Of a stretch of 64,000 nucleotides of DNA, positions 45,937 through 54,092 are shown one piece after another. Every line of letters starts with the position of its first letter. The stretch's first letter is position 1. The stretch spans positions 2,604,001 to 2,668,000 of the forward strand of contig NZ_CP009110.1 of the NCBI RefSeq assembly GCF_000739085.1, written 5' to 3'. Made by a program: the position numbers and the translations under genes. The notes under the pieces were generated by a model, which saw only the letters and a list, made by a program, of their open reading frames with translations, had not been told where the DNA came from and did not search any database. Source of the stretch: Amycolatopsis methanolica 239 (lineage in GTDB: Bacteria > Actinomycetota > Actinomycetes > Mycobacteriales > Pseudonocardiaceae).

Positions 45937-46334
45937 GCGACCGCGGTCCCTTCGAGTTCGACCATCAGCCCGGGGATCGCCAGCCGCGTCACGCCGAGCA
46001 TCGTGGTGGGCGGGGCGACGCCGGCCGCGCCCAGCCGCGCCGCCAGCAGGCCGTAGTGCGGGAACAGCTGATCGACGTCGGTGGTGTAGACGTTGAGCCG
46101 GACCAGGTTCGCCAGCGACATGCCGGCCTCGGCGAGCACGGCCTCCAGGTTGTCCAGGCTCAGCGCCAGTTGCTTCGCCATGTCCCCGGCGTGCTGGGGT
46201 TCTCCGTCGCCGCTCATCGCGGTCTGCCCGGCGCAGAACAGGGTCCGGGTGTGCCCGGCGACCAGTTCACCCTGGTGGTACCCCAGCTCCGCCGACCACG
46301 TCCACGGGTCGACCGCGGTGCGCTTCACTCCCAC
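45933..46334 (-). CDS. RidA-family (YjgF) protein
   Basis: Protein of 133 aa in the YjgF/YER057c/UK114 family. Members hydrolyse reactive enamine/imine intermediates from PLP enzymes. [36 protein letters not shown] and the VYTTDVDQL segment follow the family; the Arg that binds the substrate carboxylate in RidA proper is not obvious, so it may belong to a RidA-like subgroup. GTG 46334 has AAGGGAG 5 bases upstream. It is divergent from a WYL regulator. Confidence 0.87.
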   Translation of the reverse strand: MGVKRTAVDPWTWSAELGYHQGELVAGHTRTLFCAGQTAMSGDGEPQHAGDMAKQLALSLDNLEAVLAEAGMSLANLVRLNVYTTDVDQLFPHYGLLAARLGAAGVAPPTTMLGVTRLAIPGLMVELEGTAVA

Positions 46335-46385
46335 ATCAGCTCCCTTCGGATCAGTGCTGTTACGGGACGAAGCCTCGCAGCGAAC

Positions 46386-46418
46386 CACGACATCCTGTGT
46401 CGTGTATTTCGCTAGAGT
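46386..46418 (+). promoter_or_regulatory. Inverted-repeat operator and -10 of the WYL regulator
   Basis: CACGACA (46386-46392) and TGTCGTG (46398-46404) form a perfect 7-bp inverted repeat with a 5-base spacer. TAGAGT (46413-46418) follows as a -10, 7 bases before ATG 46426, so the mRNA is likely leaderless. The repeat lies about where the -35 should be, which fits autoregulation. Confidence 0.6.
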
Positions 46419-46425
46419 TCGCGGA

Positions 46426-47400
46426 ATGCGCGCCGACCGCCTGGTCTCGCTGGTGTTGTTGCTGCGCCGGCACGGCCGGCTGTCCGCGACCGCGCTGGCC
46501 CGCGAGCTGGAGGTGTCCACCCGCACGGTGCTGCGGGACGTCGAGGCGCTGTCCGCGGCCGGTGTCCCGGTCTACGCCGAACGCGGCAGGCACGGCGGTT
46601 TCGCGTTGCTGCCCGGGTTCCGGACCGAACTGACCGGGCTGAATCACGACGAGGCTCTCGCCCTGCTGATCGCCGGGTCGCGGCGCGGCGCGCAGGCGTT
46701 CGGCCTCGGCTCGGCGCTCGCCTCCGCCATGCTCAAGGTGGTCGACGCGCTGCCGGAAGGTCATCGCGAGATCGCGGCCGGCGCGGCGGAGCGGTTGCTG
46801 ATCGACCCGGAGACCGACCTGCTCGCCCGCCGGGTCGCCGACGACGAGGTGCCCGGCGCCGTCGTGGCCGAGGTCCGCCGGGCGGTGTTCGCCGGGCACA
46901 AGCTGCGCATCCACTACGCGGCCGCGGACCAGAGCCCGAAGTGGCGCACCGTCGACCCGATCGGCCTGGTCACCGTGCGCGGCCAGGGCTACCTGCTGGC
47001 CACCCGCTCCGGCGCCGACCGCACCTACCGGCTGTCCCGGATCCGGGCCGCGGAGGCACTCGCCGAACCCGCGAACCGGCCGGATCGGGCCGACCTGGAG
47101 CGGGCCTGGCGGGAACGCAGCGCGCGGTTCCGGGCGGGCGGCGACCAGGTCACCGTCGTGGTCAGGGTGGACCCGGCGCGGCGGGAGGAGCTGGTGCGCA
47201 CCGCGGTGGCCGTCCAGGCGGAAGAAGCCGAGCCGGACGGGCTGCTGCGGGTGGCGCCCGTCTTTCAGGATGCCCGGCACGCCGAGTGGGCGTTGTGGCA
47301 GCTGGGCACGGACGCGGAGGTGCTGGCGCCGCGGTGGTTGCGCGCCGCCCTGCGCGATCGGGCCGCCGCGATCGCCGCCCGCTACGGCTCTCTGACCTAG
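46426..47400 (+). CDS. YafY-type HTH/WYL transcriptional regulator
   Basis: Regulator of 324 aa. An N-terminal winged helix (LSATALARELEVSTRTVLRD, about residues 19-38) is followed by a WYL domain (about 140-215, LRIHYAAAD, RTVDPIGLVTVRGQGYLLA, RTYRLSRI) and a WCX-like C-terminal domain. WYL domains bind nucleotides or other ligands. It is divergent from ridA and may control it through the inverted repeat at 46386-46404. The stop shares CTAG with the convergent gene at 47397. Confidence 0.92.
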   Translation: MRADRLVSLVLLLRRHGRLSATALARELEVSTRTVLRDVEALSAAGVPVYAERGRHGGFALLPGFRTELTGLNHDEALALLIAGSRRGAQAFGLGSALASAMLKVVDALPEGHREIAAGAAERLLIDPETDLLARRVADDEVPGAVVAEVRRAVFAGHKLRIHYAAADQSPKWRTVDPIGLVTVRGQGYLLATRSGADRTYRLSRIRAAEALAEPANRPDRADLERAWRERSARFRAGGDQVTVVVRVDPARREELVRTAVAVQAEEAEPDGLLRVAPVFQDARHAEWALWQLGTDAEVLAPRWLRAALRDRAAAIAARYGSLT

Positions 47401-48395
47401 TCCTCCAGGGACCAGGTCAGGGAGCGCTCGTCCGGCTCGGGGCGGGGGCTCCAGCGCACCGCCACCACCCGGGTGTTCTCGGGCAGCACGTACACCGTGT
47501 GGCCCCCCGCCGTCTCGCCGGGCTGGACCCCGATCTTGTGCGGCGGCCGCGACGTCAGCGACACCGGCGCCTTCCCGACTGGCTTGCCGTCGGCGGTGAG
47601 CAGTTCCAGGTAGTTGTCCGGCAGCGACACGAACGGGATCGGGCCCTTGTTGGTGACCTCGGTGTGCACCACGACGGCCCGCTCGCCCGGTTCGAGCCGG
47701 TACCCGGCCGCGCCGAACAGGTAGTCCGCCGGGTCCTGCACCTCGAGCAGCTGCACGGTGAGCTGCTCACCGTCGAGGCCCTGCCCGGCCAGGCTGTCGC
47801 CGATCCTTCCGGTACGCGACCCCGCCGGCGGCGCGGGCCGCTGGTCGCCCCGCGCCCACGACGCCGTCTGCGGCGGGCCCCACGTGCTGATCACCGGGTC
47901 CAGCGGCGCCGGATACGGCCCGGACGCCACCCCCGCGACCTGGTACGGCCCCGACGCGACACCCTGCTGGACCTGGTACGGCCCGGAGGGCGCGCCGGCG
48001 GGCGGCGCGGTGCGACCTGGGTCGGCGGGCGGGTAGCCCCCGCCGGGCCGGGCGGGCGGCACGCCCTGCGGCGGATGCGCGGGCGGCGGGTACCCGGGCA
48101 CAGGGCCGGACGGCGCGAACGGCACCGCGCCGGAGGGCGGTGCGTGGTAGGGCCCAGGGTTCGGCGTCTGCGGCTGCGCGGGCGGAAACGCGCTGGCGAG
48201 CGCCGCGCGCAGGCCCTGCGGGTCGCTCTCCACGCCGACCAGCAGCGGCAGCCCGCTGCCGGACAGGGCGACCAGCCGGTAGGCCACCTCGCGCGGGTCC
48301 ATGCCGACGCGCGCCGCGAGCTCGTGCACGGCCACCTTGCCCAGTTCGGCCAGTGCGGCGAGCAGGCGGGCATCGGCGGGATCGGTCACGGCCAC
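47397..48395 (-). CDS. AsnC-type HTH, proline-rich and DUF4352-like protein
   Basis: Protein of 332 aa with an unusual layout. The first 60 residues form an AsnC/Lrp-like HTH (DARLLAALAELGKVAVHELA, then MDPREVAYRLVAL). Residues 75-205 are Pro/Gly/Ala-rich with near-repeats of GVASGPYQV. The last 120 residues form a beta-rich domain resembling DUF4352 (VQLLEVQDPADYLF, VVVHTEVTNKGPIPF). No signal peptide or membrane helix is visible, although DUF4352 domains are usually extracellular. Function unknown. Confidence 0.78.
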   Translation of the reverse strand: MAVTDPADARLLAALAELGKVAVHELAARVGMDPREVAYRLVALSGSGLPLLVGVESDPQGLRAALASAFPPAQPQTPNPGPYHAPPSGAVPFAPSGPVPGYPPPAHPPQGVPPARPGGGYPPADPGRTAPPAGAPSGPYQVQQGVASGPYQVAGVASGPYPAPLDPVISTWGPPQTASWARGDQRPAPPAGSRTGRIGDSLAGQGLDGEQLTVQLLEVQDPADYLFGAAGYRLEPGERAVVVHTEVTNKGPIPFVSLPDNYLELLTADGKPVGKAPVSLTSRPPHKIGVQPGETAGGHTVYVLPENTRVVAVRWSPRPEPDERSLTWSLED

Positions 48396-48504
48396 GTCCG
48401 GAAACGCTACCCGCTGACCTTCCCGGCCCGGTCGATCACCCCGGCGCGGCGCCCGGAGGTTCTAGGCTGGCGGCACGCTTACCCGACGAAGCTGGGATGG
48501 ATGG

Positions 48505-50160
48505 ATGACCGAGGTCGTGAAGCTCGCCGACGAGTTCGTGGACGCCCTGTTCGACGCGGAGCCGTTGTGGCCCGCGGTGCTGGGGCTGGAGTCCGACCGG
48601 GACGGGCTCGGCGACCTGAGCGAGGAGGCCGAGGCCGCCTACCGCGACCGGCTCGAGGGGTTCGTCCGGCGCGCCGAGGAGATCGACCCGGCCGGGCTCG
48701 GCGCGGAGGACCGGGTGACCCGCGACGTGCTGCTCAGCCAGGCCCGCGGCAACCTGGACCGGCTGGACAGCCACCTGGTCGAGTTCACGATCAGCGACAT
48801 CTTCGTGGCCCCTGCGGTCAGCCTGCTGACGATCCTGCCGATGGTCGGCCTGCCGGACGACGAGCAGGGCCGCCGCCACCTCGGCCGGCTCGCCGCGATC
48901 CCGCGGTACCTGGAGCAGGCCGCGGACCGGCACCGCGCGGGCGTCGCGGCCGGGCGGGTGCCGGTCGAGCACCTGGTGCGCGCCGCGATCGCGCACCTGG
49001 ACCGCTACCTGGCCGCGCCGGACTCCGACCCGCTGCTGCGCCAGCCCGCGCCGAGCGAGGAGTTCGCCGCCGAGCGCGAACGGGTGCTGGCCGAGGTGGT
49101 GCGGCCCGCGTTCGCCGCCTACCGGGACGCGCTGGCCACGGACATCGCGCCGCACGGGCGCCCGCCGGAGAAGCCCGGCGTGTGCTGGCTGCCCGACGGG
49201 GAGCGCATCTACGCCTCGCTGGCCCGCACGCACACCACCACCGACCGCACGCCGGACGAGCTGCACGAGACCGGCCTGCGCATCATCGGCGAACTGGCCG
49301 CCGAGTACCGCGAGATCGGCTCGCGCGTGTTCGGCACCGGCGACCTCGCCGAGATCTTCCGGCGGCTGCGCACCGATCCGGAGCTGCGCTGGCGCAGCGC
49401 CGAGGAACTGCTCGACACCGCCCGGTCGGCGATCAGCCGCGCGGAGGAGGCCGCGCCGCGCTGGTTCGGCCGCATCCCGCCGCACAAATGGGTCGTGGAG
49501 CCGGTGCCCGCGGCCGAGGCGCCCGGCGGCCCGGCGGCGTTCTACCTGCAACCGTCGGTCGACGGGTCGCGGCCGGGCATCTACTTCGCCAACACCCACG
49601 AGGTGACCGAGCGGTTCCGGCACGCCGCCGAGGTGACCGCCTTCCACGAGGCCATCCCCGGCCACCACTTCCAGCTCTCCACCGCGCTCACGCTCACCGA
49701 CCTGCCGCTGCTGCGCCGGATCGGCGACTTCAACGCCTACGCCGAGGGCTGGAGCCTCTACAGCGAGCGGCTCGCCGCCGAGATGGGCCTCTACTCCGAC
49801 GACGTCGCGCTGCTCGGGATGCTCACCATGGACTCGATGCGCGCCGGCCGCCTGGTCGTCGACACCGGCCTGCACGCCAAGGGCTGGAGCCGTCAGCAGG
49901 CCGTGGACTACCTGCGGGAGCACACCCCGATGCCGCAGGTCGAGATCGAGTCCGAAGTGGACCGTTACATCGCCTACCCGGGCCAGGCGCTGTCGTACAT
50001 GGTGGGGCGCCTGGAGATCCAGCGCGTGCGGGCGCGGGCCGAGCAGGCGCTGGGGGAGCGGTTCGACATCCGCGCCTTCCACGACCTGGTCCTCGGCGGC
50101 GGCGCGCTGCCGTTGTCGGTGCTGGAGGCGGTCGTCGACGAGTGGATCGCGCAGGCATGA
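48505..50160 (+). CDS. DUF885 peptidase-like protein (copy 1)
   Basis: Protein of 551 aa in the DUF885 family, related to zinc metallopeptidases. The metal-binding motif is FHEAIPGHHFQLS (about residues 382-394), followed by NAYAEGWSLYSERL with a third ligand Glu. No signal peptide, so probably cytoplasmic. The substrate is unknown. It overlaps the next, homologous gene by 4 bases (ATGA). ATG 48505. Confidence 0.9.
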   Translation: MTEVVKLADEFVDALFDAEPLWPAVLGLESDRDGLGDLSEEAEAAYRDRLEGFVRRAEEIDPAGLGAEDRVTRDVLLSQARGNLDRLDSHLVEFTISDIFVAPAVSLLTILPMVGLPDDEQGRRHLGRLAAIPRYLEQAADRHRAGVAAGRVPVEHLVRAAIAHLDRYLAAPDSDPLLRQPAPSEEFAAERERVLAEVVRPAFAAYRDALATDIAPHGRPPEKPGVCWLPDGERIYASLARTHTTTDRTPDELHETGLRIIGELAAEYREIGSRVFGTGDLAEIFRRLRTDPELRWRSAEELLDTARSAISRAEEAAPRWFGRIPPHKWVVEPVPAAEAPGGPAAFYLQPSVDGSRPGIYFANTHEVTERFRHAAEVTAFHEAIPGHHFQLSTALTLTDLPLLRRIGDFNAYAEGWSLYSERLAAEMGLYSDDVALLGMLTMDSMRAGRLVVDTGLHAKGWSRQQAVDYLREHTPMPQVEIESEVDRYIAYPGQALSYMVGRLEIQRVRARAEQALGERFDIRAFHDLVLGGGALPLSVLEAVVDEWIAQA

Positions 50161-51788
50161 GCGAAGTGGACGCCCTCGCCGAGGAGCTCACCGGCCTGCT
50201 ATTCGAGGCCGACCCGCTGCGCCCGTCGGTGCTCGGCCTGCCCGGCGCGCACGACCGGCTGCCCGACCTCACCGCGAGCGCCGAGAAGCGGCACCGGACG
50301 GCTTACCTGGACGTGGCGGCCCGGGCGGAAGCGGCCACGCCCGCGGACGCCGAGGAGGCGCTGACCCGCGACGTCGTGGTCCAGCAGGCCAGGGCTGCCG
50401 TCGACCTCCTCGACGCGCGGCTGACCGAGTTCGCGGTCAGCGACGCCTTCACCTCTCCGCTCCAGCTGCTGCTGATGACCCTGCCGATGGTCGAGCTGAC
50501 CGACGAGACCCGGGCGCGGGGTTTCCTGGCCCGGCTCGCCGCGTTCCCGGCCTTCGTGGACCAGGTGGTGGAACGGCAGGCGGCGGGCCCGGTGCCGCCG
50601 GACTTCCTGGTGGACTCGGCGATCGGCTACTTCGACCGGATGCTGGCGGCGCCGGAGCTGACATCGCTCCAGCTCGACGTGGGCTCGGCGACGCTGGCCG
50701 CCGAGCGGGACGCGCTGCTGGCGGAGTTCGTGCGGCCCGCGCTGGCCCGCTACCGCGAGTTCCTCGCCGAGGACCTGCGGCCGCGAGCCCGGCCCGCCGA
50801 GGAGGCCGGACTGTGCTGGCAGCCGGGCGGCCTGCTGCGTTACGCCGGGCTGATCCGCGCGCACACCACCACCGAGCGCACCGCCCAGGAGCTGCACGAC
50901 ATCGGGCTGGCGCTGATCGCCGACCTCGCCGGGGAGTTCCGGACCCTGGGCCGCCGCGTGTTCGGCACCGGCGACCTGGCCGCGATCTTCGAGCGCCTGC
51001 GCACCGATCCCGCGTTGCGGTGGGGCAGCGGCGAGGAGCTGCTGGCCGCCGCGCGCGCCGCCATCACGCGGGCGGAAGCCGAGGCGCCCCGGTGGTTCCG
51101 CACGATCCCCTCCGCGCGCTGCGAGGTGCGCCCGGTGCCGGAGAGCGACGCCGACGCGGGCACCATCGCCTACTACGTCGAACCAGCCCTCGACGGCTCC
51201 CGGCCGGGGATCTACTACGCCAACACCTTCCACGCCGGAGAACGGTTCCGGCACGTCAGCGAGGCGGTCGCCTACCACGAGGCGATCCCCGGGCACCACT
51301 TCCAGCTGTCGCTGGCGCTCGAGCTGGACCTGCCGCTGCTGCGCCGCATCGCCGACGTCAACGCCTATACCGAGGGCTGGGGGCTCTACGCCGAGCGGCT
51401 GGCCGAGGAGATGGGGCTCTACACCGGCGACGTGGCGCGGTTGGGGATGCTGACCCAGGACGCGATGCGCGCCGCGCGGCTGGTGGTGGACACCGGCCTG
51501 CACGCACTGGGCTGGTCGCGGCAGCAGGCGGTGCACTACCTACGGGAGAACACGCCGATGGCCCCGGTGGAGATCGAGGAGGAGATCGACCGCTACGCGG
51601 GCTGCCCCGGCCAGGCGCTGTCCTACATGACGGGACGGCTGGAGATCGAGCGGATCCGGGCCGGCGCGGAGCGGGCGCTGGGGGACCGGTTCGACATCCG
51701 GGATTTCCACGACGTCGTGCTGCGGCACGGCATCCTCCCGCTGCCGGTCCTCGACCGGGTGGTTTCGAACTGGATTACCAGCCGGTAA
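50157..51788 (+). CDS. DUF885 peptidase-like protein (copy 2)
   Basis: Paralogue of the preceding gene, 543 aa, collinear along its length, with the same motif YHEAIPGHHFQLS and NAYTEGWGLYAERL. Both copies keep all metal ligands, so both look active. The start overlaps the first copy's stop by 4 bases. The tandem pair indicates local gene duplication followed by clear divergence in sequence. Confidence 0.9.
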   Translation: MSEVDALAEELTGLLFEADPLRPSVLGLPGAHDRLPDLTASAEKRHRTAYLDVAARAEAATPADAEEALTRDVVVQQARAAVDLLDARLTEFAVSDAFTSPLQLLLMTLPMVELTDETRARGFLARLAAFPAFVDQVVERQAAGPVPPDFLVDSAIGYFDRMLAAPELTSLQLDVGSATLAAERDALLAEFVRPALARYREFLAEDLRPRARPAEEAGLCWQPGGLLRYAGLIRAHTTTERTAQELHDIGLALIADLAGEFRTLGRRVFGTGDLAAIFERLRTDPALRWGSGEELLAAARAAITRAEAEAPRWFRTIPSARCEVRPVPESDADAGTIAYYVEPALDGSRPGIYYANTFHAGERFRHVSEAVAYHEAIPGHHFQLSLALELDLPLLRRIADVNAYTEGWGLYAERLAEEMGLYTGDVARLGMLTQDAMRAARLVVDTGLHALGWSRQQAVHYLRENTPMAPVEIEEEIDRYAGCPGQALSYMTGRLEIERIRAGAERALGDRFDIRDFHDVVLRHGILPLPVLDRVVSNWITSR

Positions 51789-51805
51789 TGTGCTCGGCAA
51801 TCAGG

Positions 51806-51819
51806 TAAGCGATCGCTTA
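51806..51819. promoter_or_regulatory. 14-base palindrome before the LLM oxidoreductase gene
   Basis: TAAGCGATCGCTTA is a perfect palindrome 14 bases before ATG 51834. It resembles TetR-type operators. Its position on the ribosome binding region suggests a repressor site, or chance. Confidence 0.5.
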
Positions 51820-51833
51820 GAAGGGTTGGATCG

Positions 51834-52874
51834 ATGCGGATCGGCACCCAGATCTCGTACTCCGGCGGGTTCGCCGAGAGCGTCCGGGACGTCGTCGAGC
51901 TGGAGAAGGCCGGGCTCGACGTCGTCACCATCCCCGAGGCCTACTCGTTCGACGCGGTCAGCCAGCTCGGCTACGTCGCGGCGAAGACCGAACGTGTCCA
52001 GCTCGCGTCCGGCATCCTGCAGATCTACACGCGCACCCCGACGCTGACCGCCATGACGGCGGCCGGGCTGGACTTCGTCTCCGACGGCCGGTTCATCCTC
52101 GGCATCGGCGCGTCCGGGCCGCAGGTCGTGGAGGGCTTCCACGGGGTGCGCTACGACGCGCCGCTCGGCCGGACCCGCGAGATCGTGGAGATCTGCCGCC
52201 AGGTGTGGCGTCGCGAGCGGGTCGTCCACGACGGCAAGCACTACAAGATTCCGCTGCCCGCCGAGCAGGGCACCGGTCTCGGCAAGCCGCTGAAGATCAT
52301 CAACCACCCGGTGCGCGAGCGGATCCCGGTGCAGATCGCGGCGATCGGGCCGAAGAACGTGGCACTGACCGCCGAGATCGCCGAGGGCTGGCAGCCGATC
52401 TTCTTCCACCCCGAGCGGGCGTCCGAGGTCTGGGGCGAGGCGCTGGCCGAGGGCAAGGCCAAGCGCGACCCGTCCCTGGGTGAGCTGGACGTCGCGGTCG
52501 GGGTGCCGGTGGCGATCGGCGAGGACGTCGGCCACATGCTCGACTGGGTCCGCCCCGTGGTCGCGCTGTACGTCGGCGGCATGGGCGCCCGCGGCAAGAA
52601 CTTCTACAACGAGCTGGCCTGCCGGTACGGCTACGAGGCCGAGGCCAAGCTGATCCAGGACCTCTACCTGGACGGCAAGAAGGAGGAGGCCGCCGCGGCG
52701 GTGCCTGCCGAGCTGCTGCGGGCGATCTCCCTGGTCGGGCCGAAGGGGGAGGTCAAGGAGCGCCTGGCCGCCCTGCGCGAGGCCGGGGTCACCACCCTGC
52801 AGGTCACGTTCCTCGAACCCGACCCCGCGCGCCGCGTCGGCGTGGTGAGCGAGCTGCGCGAACTGCTCAGCTGA
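51834..52874 (+). CDS. F420-dependent LLM-class oxidoreductase
   Basis: Luciferase-like monooxygenase-fold enzyme of 346 aa, F420-dependent type. TIM-barrel features: IGTQISYSGGFAESVRDVV, TIPEAYSFDAVSQLGYVAAK, the cofactor loop FILGIGASGPQVVEGFHG and VPVQIAAIGPKN-like strand (residues about 160-175). The substrate is unknown. AAGGGTTGG precedes ATG 51834. The stop overlaps the convergent gene by 8 bases; that gene too belongs to an F420-using family. Confidence 0.9.
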   Translation: MRIGTQISYSGGFAESVRDVVELEKAGLDVVTIPEAYSFDAVSQLGYVAAKTERVQLASGILQIYTRTPTLTAMTAAGLDFVSDGRFILGIGASGPQVVEGFHGVRYDAPLGRTREIVEICRQVWRRERVVHDGKHYKIPLPAEQGTGLGKPLKIINHPVRERIPVQIAAIGPKNVALTAEIAEGWQPIFFHPERASEVWGEALAEGKAKRDPSLGELDVAVGVPVAIGEDVGHMLDWVRPVVALYVGGMGARGKNFYNELACRYGYEAEAKLIQDLYLDGKKEEAAAAVPAELLRAISLVGPKGEVKERLAALREAGVTTLQVTFLEPDPARRVGVVSELRELLS

Positions 52875-53247
52875 CCCGGTCGAGGAACAGGAAGTCGGTC
52901 ACGCCCACGACCGACAGGACCTGGCGGACACCGGCCGGCATGCTGGTCCGCTTCTCGTCGTGCACGAGCCGGGGCCGGGTCGTTTCGACGACCTGGCCCC
53001 GCATCTCGATCCCGCACCCGCCCGCGGCCAGCACGTTCCTGACCCAGTCGGCCTGCGGCCCGTAGGTGAGGGCGACGACGAAGCCGTCCCCGGCGCGGAA
53101 GACGTTCACCGGCGTCCGGTACGTCCTCCCGGACTTGCGGCCCCGGTGGACGATCGTCCCGAACCCCGGGAGTCCCTTCGTCAGTGGTCCCAGCACGCGG
53201 TTGGTCGCCACGCGGTTGAACCGGGCGACCCTCTTCGACAGCACCAT
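52867..53247 (-). CDS. Deazaflavin (F420)-dependent nitroreductase-family protein
   Basis: Small protein of 126 aa in the Ddn/DUF385 split beta-barrel family, typically F420H2-dependent reductases. The core IVHRGRKSGRTYRTPVNVFR (about residues 32-51) and FVVALTYGPQADWVRNVLA with the GG(C)GIEMRGQ strand are diagnostic. ATG 53247 begins the conserved N-terminus. It is convergent with the LLM oxidoreductase, with an 8-base overlap. Confidence 0.9.
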   Translation of the reverse strand: MVLSKRVARFNRVATNRVLGPLTKGLPGFGTIVHRGRKSGRTYRTPVNVFRAGDGFVVALTYGPQADWVRNVLAAGGCGIEMRGQVVETTRPRLVHDEKRTSMPAGVRQVLSVVGVTDFLFLDRVS

Positions 53248-53304
53248 GTGTTCAGCATGCCCGGTCGCTTCGCGGAAATCAACAGGTGATGAATTTAGGT
53301 GCGG

Positions 53305-53310
53305 TTGACA
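53305..53310 (+). promoter_or_regulatory. -35 element before small acidic ORF
   Basis: Consensus TTGACA followed 16 bases later by TAAGCC, about 30 bases before ATG 53339. The -10 is weak. Confidence 0.4.
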
Positions 53311-53338
53311 GTCGGCGGAAAAGGGGTAAGCCGGTGCC

Positions 53339-53512
53339 ATGAACGACAAGGACGACGAGAAGAAGCCGGTCAGCCCCGAACCACCCCTGTCGCCGGACTT
53401 CCCCGACGTCCGGCACCCCGATCTGGACATGGGCCCCACCGAGGACGTCGAGAAGCCGCCGAACACCGAAGAGGTCAAGCCGGAGGAGGGGATCCCGGAA
53501 CCGCCCGACTGA
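53339..53512 (+). CDS. Small acidic Pro-rich protein
   Basis: Reading frame of 57 codons: MNDKDDEKKPVSPEPPLSPD at the start, EEGIPEPPD at the end. Highly charged, rich in Glu/Asp/Pro/Lys, probably unstructured and cytosolic. AAGGGG lies about 12 bases upstream and TTGACA further up. Codon third positions are GC-rich as in neighbours, which supports coding. No family is recognised. Confidence 0.6.
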   Translation: MNDKDDEKKPVSPEPPLSPDFPDVRHPDLDMGPTEDVEKPPNTEEVKPEEGIPEPPD

Positions 53513-53594
53513 CCCCGCGGGGCGATGCGGGTGCAGCCCAGGGGCGAAGGAAGCCCGGTGCCGCGCGGCCGTCGCCGAAGTGGCAGGAGGGACG

Positions 53595-53804
53595 ATGGCG
53601 GAGTTCAAGAAGGGCGACCGGGTCCGCTGGGACGCGGGCAACGAGAGTTCGGTCGGCACAGTCGAGGAGAAGATCACCGAGGACACCCACGCCGGCGGAC
53701 GCCAGGTGCGCGCCTCCGAGGACGCCCCGCAGTACCTGGTGAAGAGCGAGAAGTCCGGCCGCACCGCAGTGCCCAAGCCGGACAAGCTGCACCCTGCGGA
53801 CTGA
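53595..53804 (+). CDS. DUF2945 (HVA1 Tudor-like) protein
   Basis: Small basic protein of 69 aa. FKKGDRVRWDAGNESSVGTV and the late TAVPKPDKLHPAD match the DUF2945 family (hypervirulence-associated, Tudor-like fold). ATG 53595 is preceded by GGAGGG. Function unknown in bacteria. A degenerate tandem repeat begins at its last codons. Confidence 0.85.
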   Translation: MAEFKKGDRVRWDAGNESSVGTVEEKITEDTHAGGRQVRASEDAPQYLVKSEKSGRTAVPKPDKLHPAD

Positions 53805-53888
53805 CGCCGCGGCTGCGTGCGGGGCGCGGACTGACACCGCGGCGGCGCGCCGCGCGGTGGTGCCGGACTGGCGCCGGGGCTGCGCGCC
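53796..53888 (+). repeat. Degenerate tandem repeat over the DUF2945 3' end
   Basis: Three related blocks of about 25 bases: GCGGACTGACGCCGCGGCTG (from 53796), GCGGACTGACACCGCGGCGG (from 53826) and CCGGACTGGCGCCGGGGCTG (from 53863). The first contains the DUF2945 stop codon. The third has lost the stop. Confidence 0.65.
53835..53859. terminator. Hairpin after DUF2945 gene
   Basis: CACCGCG (53835-53841) pairs with CGCGGTG (53853-53859), and the 11 bases between can pair again (CGGCG/CGCCG), giving a nearly continuous GC stem. Confidence 0.6.
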
Positions 53889-54092
53889 CCATCACCTGGC
53901 CCGAGGGCAGTCCCGCCCTAGGTTTCACACCGGCCGGCGGCCGGGCGCGGTGCGCCGTCTCGGTGGCGGCGGTGTGGGCTGGGCCTGATTCTCAGCCCAC
54001 CGCGGCCCACCCTGCGGGAAGCGGCGGTGTTCGCCGCGGGGCGGCGTCCGGCCGGCGGCCCAGCCCCCGGAGACAGTCCAGCCCCGGGGCGT

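Noticed and set aside
46941-51788. 1615-codon open frame
   Set aside because: Only its last third, from ATG 50157, encodes the DUF885 protein; the rest is a frame shadow over the WYL and neighbouring genes.
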